Below are positions 22,496-31,941 of a DNA stretch of 64,000 nt, in pieces. The position numbers were made by a program, and so were the translations under genes. The notes beneath the pieces were generated by a model. The model was not told where the DNA came from and ran no database searches. It worked only from the letters and a program-made list of their open reading frames with translations. Origin of the DNA: Asterella californica (Eukaryota; Streptophyta; Marchantiopsida; Marchantiales; Aytoniaceae); the NCBI GenBank assembly GCA_036924285.1, contig JAYKYS010000007.1, positions 4,154,001 to 4,218,000 on the forward strand, written 5' to 3'. Numbering within the stretch: the first letter of the stretch is position 1; each line of letters begins with the position of its first letter.

Positions 22496-23416
22496 GTCAT
22501 ATATACAGGGCCTTGTGATGTTACAAACTCCTTCCTTTACTGCCCGATTGCCTCATTCTATGGTTGTTAATTTGCCTCTGACGTTTTTTTCCCGTTAGCA
22601 CTGTATATACGAGTACCTTCATGCACCACAGGATCTTCGTGGACTCACGTTGTTCTCACGGCAGAAATCCGATTTACCTTGTTCAACTCACAAACAAGTC
22701 ACCATGGATTATTATGATCATCGTTGAAAGATTATAGTTACATCCAAAGAATCCATGGAGGTAACGTCATAGACGTCCACGATCTTGTCTGCCGAGCTAG
22801 CTAGAAAATAAGAAGGCAAATTACATCTCATGATGTTCCAGAAAAATATTTTCACTGTTGTCCGTACACATACTCATAAGTGAACTGATTACGTTGCATC
22901 CCGTGACAAGAATTCATTCACTGAAAGTATCACAAAAAGAATTTTAGTTTGGCCAAGTAGTCAGACTACACTCCACTGAGTCCACGGACGATTAACAACA
23001 CATAAGAGAAAGTTTTAACTTAATGATATCTGATAATCAGTTTAACGCTAGAATACGTACATGCGTACTTCAAGTTCATGACACTTCAGTTTTTAGTTTT
23101 TTTCGTCACCAAAACTGATACGGACATAGGCTCGAGCTCGGTTATCATTTCTTTTCACTATTAATTTTAAGCTAAAAAGCAATCATTCGTTGTGTATGCA
23201 ATACAAGAAAGTCATTAACACTTTCTCATCCTCCAGAAGAGTAGCTTGGACTGTCTTCCTAATTTCACACATCTCTCGTCTTTTTGTTGTGGATAATGGT
23301 CTGGAAAAGAATTCAGATGCCAAATTCAGTTATACTATCATCCACAATAATATAAATGCTCGATAGTTTGAACTGTGTAAAAGAACAGAAGCTCGGGATT
23401 ACCAGCAGTATCGCAT

Positions 23417-23438
23417 CACCAGAGGGTATACTCTGGTG
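23417..23438. repeat. Short hairpin, 8-bp perfect arms
   Basis: Arms CACCAGAG and CTCTGGTG around a 6-base loop. Confidence 0.55.
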
Positions 23439-24019
23439 GAAAGTACCACCTGATACTTGCACTTTCAAGACAGAAATTAGCCATTTAGAGCAGAAAATCT
23501 ATGAAAGTTAACATTGTTAGTACCGTGGTACCGAAGCAGGAAATGGAGGTTTACAACCAGTTGGATCTACAGACAAGGTACGGCAAGCACACAATGAATG
23601 AAATACTATTATACTGAGTGCTATGGTATGAGCTACGTACGTGACCATGAAACGTTAGTTGTAGGACGTCAATAAAGAACTGTACCACTCACCTGGCAAA
23701 GATGGTGCGTTTGCCACGACCGAAGGAAGGTCAAAATTGATACCAAAATCGAAGATGAGGATGGAAATGAAGAATCGAAGCCAAGGTGTTTTCTGTGTTG
23801 TCTCCAACGTAGATGAGTACTTTAGTGTCTTTGAAGCCTTCCTATTCCTCCGCAACTATTCTCACCAAAAAGTTTCAGTGATGTCGTAATGAAAACGGTC
23901 TCCAAACTCCAAGAACTTGGGATTCAGGACGTAAATTGATATCCCATGAACTTTGTCCCATGGGCACACTTCTTCTATGCATTCTTTCAAACATCGAGAC
24001 AACTAGACCCACATACACC

Positions 24020-24560
24020 ATTAACTTATATGAGAGGAAAGGTTTGATGTGCTCCAGTCTTTCTCTTTGTGTTTAGTTCTTCATTTTTCAATCCAATATA
24101 TACCAAATGTTTAACGCAAAGGGTCTTGCGTGTTAAGTTTGTATATTTTATGGAAAAAGAAGCAGTGGGTAAAATAGATCTCAGTGACGGAGTGGAAAGA
24201 GCGGAGTCAAAGAAGTCGGTCAAAGGACTATCATACGAGTTTATGTATAGCATAAGCCACTGGAAAGAGTGGTTTTTCAATCTTAAATCAATCCTCAAAA
24301 TGGAACCGAGGGGAGTAGAATGTTAAGTAAATTTTGAACGAAAAATCACGATTATTAATGTGACTTTCGCAATCGAAAGAATAAAGGAAATATAAATTTT
24401 GATCGTTTTATGAAATAGTCCACAATACTATTAAATTTACATATAAAGATTTTGATTTATCAACAATCATTTTTATCAAACGTCTGACGTGATATCCAAT
24501 GCAGAAGATGGTCTATCATGCCTAAAGCCACTCACAAATACAAAGTTTATATTTCCAAAA
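24020..24560. repeat. Segment duplicated at about 55680-56270
   Basis: A long collinear match starts with gagaggaaaggtttga-like sequence and runs through the gcaaagggtcttgcgtgtta region to caaacgtctgacgtgat. The two copies differ by scattered substitutions and small indels. The ORFs on either strand (for example 24026-24298 minus) are not conserved in frame, so I read this as non-coding. It is in the same order as the neighbouring duplicated blocks. Confidence 0.7.
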
Positions 24561-24896
24561 CCCTTTACCATCTTCTTATATATGTTCCTCGTAAATGCAA
24601 GGGCATACCATGAGCATAGTTCATGCTCAGGAATACCTCATACCATGAGCATAGTTCCTGTTTAGCGTAGAAATAGTTCTCAAGTGCGAAATATGAATCT
24701 TTCACTATACAAGAAAAATATGCTAGTAGAAATTCCTCTCGTTAGTTTAACGATTAAACGGTAGCTGTGGGAGGAGCCAGACTTAAACCATAAGTGGAAG
24801 AAGATGCGTCTTCGAGAATATAATTACCATAGCCGGTTGAACTCATTCAATCAAAAGGCCGAATCATCCATACTATAGTCAGAGCACCTGCATATA

Positions 24897-25024
24897 CACC
24901 TCCCATATATATAGTCGTTAATATATACTGTGGACTCCCGGACTTTCCATTCACCTCCCATATATATAGTCGTTCATATATACTGTGGACTCCCGGACTT
25001 TCCATTAACATTAACATTAACATT
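24897..25024. repeat. Two-copy 55-bp tandem repeat followed by short TTAACA-type repeats
   Basis: 24897-24951 and 24952-25006 are near-identical 55-bp copies, with one difference noted (gttaata against gttcata). A short aacatt-unit microsatellite ends at about 25024. Confidence 0.85.
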
Positions 25025-25079
25025 GGAGAGCATAGCATTCTTGACGACAGCTAATTGGACGATTGTCGTAGAAAAGTTT

Positions 25080-25930
25080 ACCACGTAACGTCATGACTTT
25101 TACACAAAGCTTTGACACGACCACCTATTGTACTACAGTATTGTATTTCTATTTCTATATGATACTGCTACTCAAATTCGCTTTTTCTCTCGTGTATCAA
25201 CATCACTAGGATCGACTCATGTACCAAAGGTTCGAACGGATTTCCGGGTGACCGAATTGCTATTGAAATTCGCTGTACTTAGGTAGCGAAAACTAATTCT
25301 CATTGTTCTTGGTATTCGCAGATTGTCTCTGAGGTGTCTGATATCGTTTTGGCCATTCTTTCCATAATTGACTATTTTTATATTCATTCAAAAGAATATT
25401 TCTTGTTAGTGTGATCATCAAATATAACAATTTAGTGTATATAAAAAGAAAGGTATTTCGTGATAACTCCCGATGAAACAATTCGCTATACTGCCTAGAA
25501 TGTAGGTCAAAGTTTGCAATTCTCAATACATTAACTCTTTAAATAGAAAATATGAATAACAGCACGGTAATACAGTGTCATGTCTCAGGTTTCATATTTC
25601 ATTCTCATGGCCAGCAGTCTTTTAACCGTATAATTCGGTATTTTCATACTAATATACAGTAAGAAGAACCTTACATAACGTTATGTTAACAGATGTACAT
25701 CCTTATATAAGAATGCAGTGAACTATAAGCATTTGAGTCAAATAGTAGAATATGTAAAGGGATGGACTTTCGAAGAAATAAGAAAATCGAGATGAAGCTT
25801 TCAGAAACTAGTTCTCCTAGACGTACATCCTGTGAAAAAAAACAAACTGAAACGGTTGCAACATTCTGTATATTGGAGAACAGCAATATGGCTGTGTTAT
25901 GGAAGACTGAAAATATGTACATCATATATT
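25080..25930. repeat. Segment present three times (about 32975-33830 and 56360-57130)
   Basis: The three copies share ttttacacaaagct-like sequence, a cattcaaaagaa stretch, and a block around SSPRR-encoding DNA (agaaactagttctcctagacgtac). Small frames (25762-26082 plus, 33558-33839 plus, 56877-57119 plus) overlap but shift relative to each other, so I do not call a gene. Copy C has lost part of the beginning. Confidence 0.7.
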
Positions 25931-25935
25931 CTAGA

Positions 25936-25937
<2 letters not shown>

Positions 25938-25968
<31 letters not shown>
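25938..25968. repeat. AT dinucleotide microsatellite
   Basis: A run of about 15 AT units. Confidence 0.9.
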
Positions 25969-25971
<3 letters not shown>

Positions 25972-27479
25972 ATACAATTTCTAGTAACACTTTCAACGAC
26001 ACCCCCACCGTTGTGTCGGGTCGAGGGCGTCTTTCTATTTCTCTCATCACTAGACGTTTGTCTTTTTTCTACTTGTAGCTAAACGTGCAATTTGGATGTA
26101 TATTATTATTGACTTCATCGAGCATGCTTATTATTCTCTCAATCACAAACAACAAGATTTCTCAGCTTCCTCGCATATTCATGTTGCATGCATATTCACT
26201 TCCGCTGAGTTATTTCTTATGCTTTTACTTTTAAGATTATTTTCAAAAATAACTAATCATGAGATCTCTTGGGAGGTTTAGTAGAGCATAAATTTTTAAA
26301 GACATTTCTTCAGTTTAATCAAATTTTGAACACACCCCTCCAAACGCTTGAATCAAATCAAATTAGTTTTTTCTGTTTAAGCGTCCCTCTAACTGCTCTT
26401 AATAGACAAAACTTTTTTTATTTTTATGAGTTTACCTGCAAAGAAATTCGAACTGACAGTACCAGATCCTTAGATGCAGTCCGTTTGGAGTGTGCCATTC
26501 ATTTTCTCTTGAAAGTATTAGTATATACAGTTTATATTAGAGACAAAAGCGACGATGTGTCAGTGTCTCGACTATTTTATGACTTCCCAAAGAACCAGAA
26601 GGAAAATTCAAGAACTGATGAAATTATTCTAATGAAAATCAGCACTTCCACACATGTTAAAATGTCTAACTGAATGGATCTTCTTCTCTGATTTTCTTCT
26701 TAATGTCTTCCGGTTGTTGTTCTTTTTTTTTTCCAGAAGTGCACGAGAAATACACTTGTCCTCTTCCTCTCTGGGGCAAAAGTGCATGTTGCATGCATAG
26801 TCATGTATTACAGTGTTCCTGTTTTTCCAGGTATCGCATTATATTTCCAAGACGAATCAGATCTTTTCTTTCAGTACTCTGAGTAGATTTTATATTTAAA
26901 TTCTTGAACTACCCCTATAAGTCTTCTAAATACATTATTTTTTCTTGAACAAGAGTCATGCATGCACCTAACAGCGATTTATCTGTCCAGAGATTTCTAG
27001 AGAGAGAGATTTAGCAGATAATTCAAAGAGGTATGCGTGAATTTCAAACTCCTAACGTCATGCGCATTATAGAAGACAATATTCACTGTGCTATGACCAA
27101 GACATGTAGTCTATATACTCCACCCCACCTATATCTTTTGTGACGAGTTGTTGCCTTGTAGTCAAGCAATGGACTGCAAGATCCTTCCAATGGTTTCTAA
27201 AGATAATGCTGGTGATCTAACCAACTAAAGAAAACAGAAAACTAGCTAGTGCTTTGTGGACAAGCAATTGACTGTCAAGATCTCATCTAATGGTTTCCAA
27301 AAATAAATACCCGGTGACATAATGAGAACAGAAGATCAGGCATTGCAACCAACTCTACCAAGTATACTGCGTAATGATTTATAACAATAACCTAACCAGG
27401 TCATGAAGGAATCAGAAGTCAAAACCTATTACGACAAATACGCTTGTTCTCTTTCTTCTCCGAGGCAAAAGTCCATGGA
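25969..27479. other. AT-rich DNA, no gene recognised
   Basis: 26080-26160 resembles the starts of the blocks at 27480 and 60100. An imperfect local duplication, about 27160-27240 against 27250-27330 (caagcaatggactgcaagatc against caagcaattgactgtcaagatc), is visible. The 134-codon plus ORF at 26269-26673 has no motif and I leave it uncalled. Confidence 0.4.
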
Positions 27480-29140
27480 ACATGCATATCTATTCTCTCA
27501 CTCACAAACAACAATGCTCGAAAGCTACGGAATATGCTTGTGACTTCCGGTCTTTTTCCAGAATCTCCTGTCTGAGCCAAATTTGAGCCAAATTAAGAAA
27601 AATTTCCAAAAAATTTAACATTTTAGTGTAAATTATATTCAAGTTTTGGTTAAAATTTGTAAGAAAAATAGAGGATTCAGCAGGTCTGGTCTTGGTAGTA
27701 ATGAGGGAAGAACCTCTTCTAAACTCAACAAAGCAGTATATCATTACGGTAAACGGTAAAACCTTGTTATAGTCACGCACTTGGTGATTTCATATTTTGT
27801 GATTATAACACTATGCGATTGTAAATTTGTGATCACATGATCGGGAGAAAATTGAACAATATACTGACAAATATGTTTATAGTCACGGGCAAGAAAAACA
27901 GTAACAAAATAGGACTATAGGAAATAAGGTTAGAGACCATGAAAGAGAATCCAACTATAATCTTATCTATTGTTGCATGAACGGTTAGAGACAAAGAAGA
28001 CCTCCAACTCGACTAGATGAGGATATTGAACTTGGAAAGTGTCTATGCAGAAATGAAGAGCTGGTTGAAATTTTCTTAAATAGATTAAAATTTAGTGTAC
28101 CATCTCTTGAAAGTTGATGCTCTTTACACTTGGAAACATCACATGTATAGTAGGTTTAGAGGAAAAAGAAGATAGAGCTTGATAAAATTTAAAAGAAGCA
28201 CTACTGATTTGTTCGTAACCAATGATGCAAACAAAGTTTGGTAAACTGTATTCATGAAGCAAAATCTACACATTGTGCATTATCACTGAATTTTCTCTAC
28301 AGAAGACTATCATGTTGCTAAACACGATTAGTGTCCATGGTTGAAGACCTGTAACCTTCAGTGTTTTGTCTAGCAAAGCTCATTTTACACTAGTGCCAGT
28401 GACTTGAATAGCGCATAGTATGCATGCAACATTCCTTAGGGAAGAAAAAAGAAAAGACAAACGTGGACAGAGGAGAAAAGTCTAGTAGCGCAATGGGAAC
28501 GAACAGTGCAGTGAAGTCATCCAACGTTTGGAACTACTGTCAGACTACTAGGCTTTTATGAAATTTCCATTCTAATTTTAGAGGTGTTAAATGAGAAATT
28601 ATAAATAACTTCAAAATGAAAATATATTTTAGAAATATATATTATATATTATATGCATAATGCATACCAGAACTTCCAGATTTAGCCTATAATCCATGTT
28701 GGTTGAAGCACGCTCTAGGAACCATAAGAGCGGCTTCCGGTCCTGTCAAAAAGTAACTCTTCTTGCGAGAAGAGTTAGGTGATAAATTAAATCACTTTAT
28801 ATTATTCTTCTCTGAAGATGAAGAGGTGAATTTGCAAGGATGCGCATTAGAGAGTGGCTAGAGTGCGTGTTATTTCGTCACTCTAGAAACGAATATATTA
28901 ATTTAGAGTAAAATATTGGAGTATAGTCCATAACTAATCCTTTTGTGGTAGATTAAACCAGATTTTAAACAGTTTGATTCCAAAGTAGTATACTATAATG
29001 TACAACTGATAGTGAAGAGAAAACCAACATCATATGTCTTATAGATATATTAGGGGAAGTAAAAGTTGTTGTATATTCTTCCCCCGCGGAGTGAAGTTAC
29101 GACTTCGGCTGGAAATTCACGGACGATATCTGCGGGCACC
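27480..29140. repeat. 1.65-kb segment duplicated at about 60100-61800
   Basis: Collinear with 60100-61800 through many recognisable stretches: cattttagtgtaaatt, caggtctggtcttggtagta, gatgaggatattgaacttgg, tgcataatgcatacc, and the hairpin at 28754. Substitutions and indels break any long frame (27502-27780 minus against 60050-60385 minus share only their first 20 or so codons), so it appears non-coding. Near its right end lies a GC-rich hairpin at 29132-29155. Confidence 0.75.
28754..28777. repeat. Hairpin of the CTAACCC family, partial
   Basis: Arms TAACTCTTCT and AGAAGAGTTA, followed by ggtgataaattaa, which is the outer right arm of the longer hairpin at 55150. The paralogous site is 61388-61411. 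Confidence 0.65.
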
Positions 29141-29155
29141 TACGGAGGTGCCTGC
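29132..29155. repeat. GC-rich hairpin
   Basis: Arms GCGGGCACCT and AGGTGCCTGC around a 4-base loop. The paralogous copy at 61779-61790 is the perfect palindrome ACCTCCGGAGGT. Confidence 0.6.
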
Positions 29156-29169
29156 AGGAAATCGGCCGC

Positions 29170-30060
29170 GGCGTTTGTTGTTGCCCCTGACAGAACTGTT
29201 GTTCCGGTCTGCCCACAGAAATATAGCCTTCCTCGTTAACTTACATATTCAGATTGGAGGATGTTTGAACAGCAAACTAAAGTTCCTTCAGTTCTGTGAA
29301 ATCTGTTCTTTTACAAACTCAGGATGCACAAGAAGTCTCTCCTCACTGCTGATTAGCCTATCAAGATTCAATTCTCCATGCCACTTGAGTCGCGGGGTCC
29401 AGTTTTTCTTTTCTGCTGTCTCGATCCTCGAAAACTTAACGACAGTCAATCGGCGCAATGGAAGCTGAAGACTGAACTGCGCAACCAAGACTCATGATTT
29501 CTTGTGTATGAGACAAGCTAAATAGCACGAATAATCTGGTCAAGACACCAGGACACCAACAAGCGTTGACGTGAAAGGCGCGTTAAGCGCGTTCACATTA
29601 AACAATATTCTCGTCATTCATGTTTGTAGTTCATACATAACTGCGCATGCCCTGGTCTTTCTCCACTGTCCTGCAACACTCCATGAATCAACTTGCCTGT
29701 GTCGGCAAGTCATGGATAAGCCATCGTTTTGAGAAACTTGTACAGCAGCTAGCCTTTCAGTTTCATTCTGGCGCATTTTCTACTTAAGGAGTTCATTTCT
29801 CTCTTCGTTCTCTCGGACCGGAGCTGGAGAATCGTGTGGATCCGAGGGATTACAAGGAGACTCAGGATCTGAATGAAACATCATACCAACAGTCAAGCCG
29901 ATGGCTCGCCGGATGTGGAGGGTCTCGGCAAGTGAAAAAGAAAAAGCATAGTACCCAACAAGCTAGTGGGTCACAGGTCGTCGCAAGTGCTCGCACCGCG
30001 TTTAGGGGCAGTGCCAGCGTTCGGGGCTAACCGGAGTTACTTGGAGCCGGATTGAAATTG
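29170..30060 (+). pseudogene. Conserved plus-strand ORF block, copy B (broken)
   Basis: This block is duplicated at about 45165-46080. A plus-strand frame from ATG at 29647 matches copy C (MPWSFSTVLQHSMNQLACV and onward), but a TAA interrupts it near 29790. The same frame resumes with ELENRVDPRDYKETQDLN and SSRWLAGCGGSRQ and ends at 30030 with a longer basic tail than C, which has lost 8 bases there. I do not recognise the product. Conservation of the frame is suggestive but the copies are close, so coding status is unproven. It lies convergent to the two-exon gene that ends at 30586. Confidence 0.3.
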
Positions 30061-30585
30061 TACTCATCCGGATCTTTACCAGCAGAAACCAACAGATACC
30101 GACAAATCATCCGTTTCAGAATATAAATCAGATACCGATCGGTAAAACTGTTACTAGTTTTGCCAGTGGCCATGGGATATCTGCGGGCAACTCAAGAATT
30201 TCCCCCCAAGCACTGATCTAGTCGAGGTTTTTACTTGTACTTGCCCCAAAGCTAAAAGGTGCACTATCATGAAGTAACTAAGAGTCTAAAAATTTACTAA
30301 CCAGACAAGGTTAAAGTTCGTACAAGTGTGTATAGTATTGGCACGTTACTGCAACGCATCCAGTTACTATAATGTAAGAGTGATACAAAAAAGTTGCGCA
30401 GCACCCACACAAACAGTCATTCCTCGGAGAGTAGTCTTGTGACTTGCGGCAGCACCATCACTAGGCACAGTATATCTGTACTAGGTTCGTGTTGGCACTG
30501 ACCACAAACTTACTTCACCCAAACTACTCAGTTTAGATACTAGATTACTCATAACCTGAGTATACGTACATATTATGTCCACTTC
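30061..30585. other. Intergenic DNA between convergent ORFs, unit B
   Basis: No gene seen. 30449-30585 matches 51660-51790 in unit C. The copia element of unit C sits in the equivalent interval. Confidence 0.5.
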
Positions 30586-31941
30586 TTAGGCACAGTGACA
30601 GAGTCCTGAAGAGAGGAACATGATGACGGGCTCGACGGAAGCAGCAAGCGCGGTTATTCCTATCACCGCGCTTGCTGCTTCCGGCGACCCCGCAGTCGCA
30701 ACGAGTGCCAACATAGACGTCGCTGCGTTCAAGGAAGGCACAATCATTTTCTTGCCTAACCTCTCCGCCTCCTGCATGTCGTTGTTGACAACAGCGCTCA
30801 GTGCTCTCACGCCGGTTCCAATAACGCTGTGCTCGGAGTATTCTTCCCAGCGCTGCCGAGCTCTCTCACCATCCTGATAGACTGTCACATCCCGCAAGAA
30901 CTCTCGAGCCGTTGCGAGCTTGTGAAATCCCGGCACGTCACGAAGAAGTCCACCGCCACAAAGAGCCGAGCCCGTAGCCTTCCCCATGCTTCTCGCCAGT
31001 TGATTAGCTTCCTCGTTCCCTGCAATGCCTGCGACTGCGGCTCGCACACCCAATCCTATGACACTTTGTTCGGAGTACTCGCCCCATCGTCTACCTGCGG
31101 CCTCATGGTTTCCTGTGACCAAGTCTCCTACACTCATGGCGGCAGTTGCAACCTCGTGGATGACGGGGACATTACCCATTGTTTCAGCGGCTCGATGTTC
31201 TGGACAAATACCGAGAGTTAATCACGTTTCTTCTCAATGACCGGATTCCAATGAACCATGCGAACGTAACGAGCGATCATGATAGATCTTGATGGGGTCT
31301 TTCCATCCGTTGGCTATTTATTGCGCCGCGTTTCCTCTATCATGATAGAGCTTCTGGCAAATGTATGTTAGACGCTTTACAGACAATATCCTGATCCGGA
31401 AGTCCTGAAATTATATGATTTGTGGGCTGGACGTGGAAGCGTCGAGTACTTCGCGAGGAAATAAGCACAACCACATTAGCTATTGATACTGACTGTACTC
31501 AATCTGGCACATTCTCATTAGTATGTAAGCATGCAGGCTAGATCTGATGAGTTTCATACAACACAGTAATACCAGAATTTCGGGTGCTCAGTGCTTTTTG
31601 CACTGTGTATTATGTATTGTGTACTCCATAGCTGTCCTTGGACATAGCATGTATCATCGCATGAACAGCTGGACTTTGGCTCGAAATTTACCACAGTGAC
31701 AATTTCAAGCAGATGGGATTCCTTGAATACGACAGTCGGGGACAGTGTAATTGCGAACACTTGTGTTGATGTCGATATCAGCACGCAGGCAACCTCTACG
31801 TCGGATGAAGGATAGCAGCAAAGAATCGGCCTGCCAGACGTGTTCCTCCAGTCCGGTTCGCCTTCCTTCGATCGCCAACTCGAGGATTCCTGCAAGCTCA
31901 AGATCCTTCCGTTCTGCGAACCCTTTCCTATTCAGACACAT
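30586..31941 (-). CDS. Two-exon gene with duplicated RWxEYSExSVIG module, copy B (3' truncated)
   Basis: I infer exon 1 at 31941-31794 and exon 2 at 31199-30586, joined by a GT-AG intron (31793-31200). Exon 1 ends in phase 1 (GTAGAG, then gttgcc) and exon 2 begins AACATCGAG after tttgtccag. The joined frame is open and would give 253 residues. Exon 1 encodes MCLNRKGFAERKDLELA and ends SFIRRR. Exon 2 carries two modules of about 80 residues starting VPVIHEVATA and VPGFHKLATA, each with RWxEYSExSVIGxGVRA. The last residues (PVIMFLSSGLCHCA) arise from a deletion: about 340 bp present in copy C before the stop is absent here. Splice sites are matched in copy C. The family is not recognised; repeated Gly/Ala-rich helices suggest membrane association, as inference only. 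Confidence 0.5.
31286..31338. repeat. 53-bp insertion flanked by 10-bp direct repeats in the copy B intron
   Basis: ATCATGATAG occurs at 31276-31285 and 31339-31348. Unit C has a single related site (about 52807-52818) with no insert. The inserted sequence closely resembles 39091-39140. Confidence 0.65.

Larger units (their letters stand above)
21467..24019. other. AT-rich DNA of duplicated unit A with several short hairpins
   Basis: No gene is recognised. Hairpins with 8-16-bp arms lie at 21968-21996, 22271-22300, 22459-22495 and 23417-23438. The stretch 22240-22430 recurs in diverged form at about 32880-32990 and 54235-54390, where the hairpin at 22271 has lost its right arm. Confidence 0.45.

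Noticed and set aside
25221..25240. tRNA-like GGTTCGAA word
   Set aside because: No acceptor or anticodon stems around it, and the word is altered in the duplicated copies.
25762..26082. Small plus-strand gene in the three-copy block
   Set aside because: The frames in the three copies shift relative to each other and end differently.
30620..31240. Plus-strand ORFs opposite the two-exon gene (also 52308-52818)
   Set aside because: Antisense shadows; the minus strand has the repeated module, matched splice sites and frame-preserving indels.
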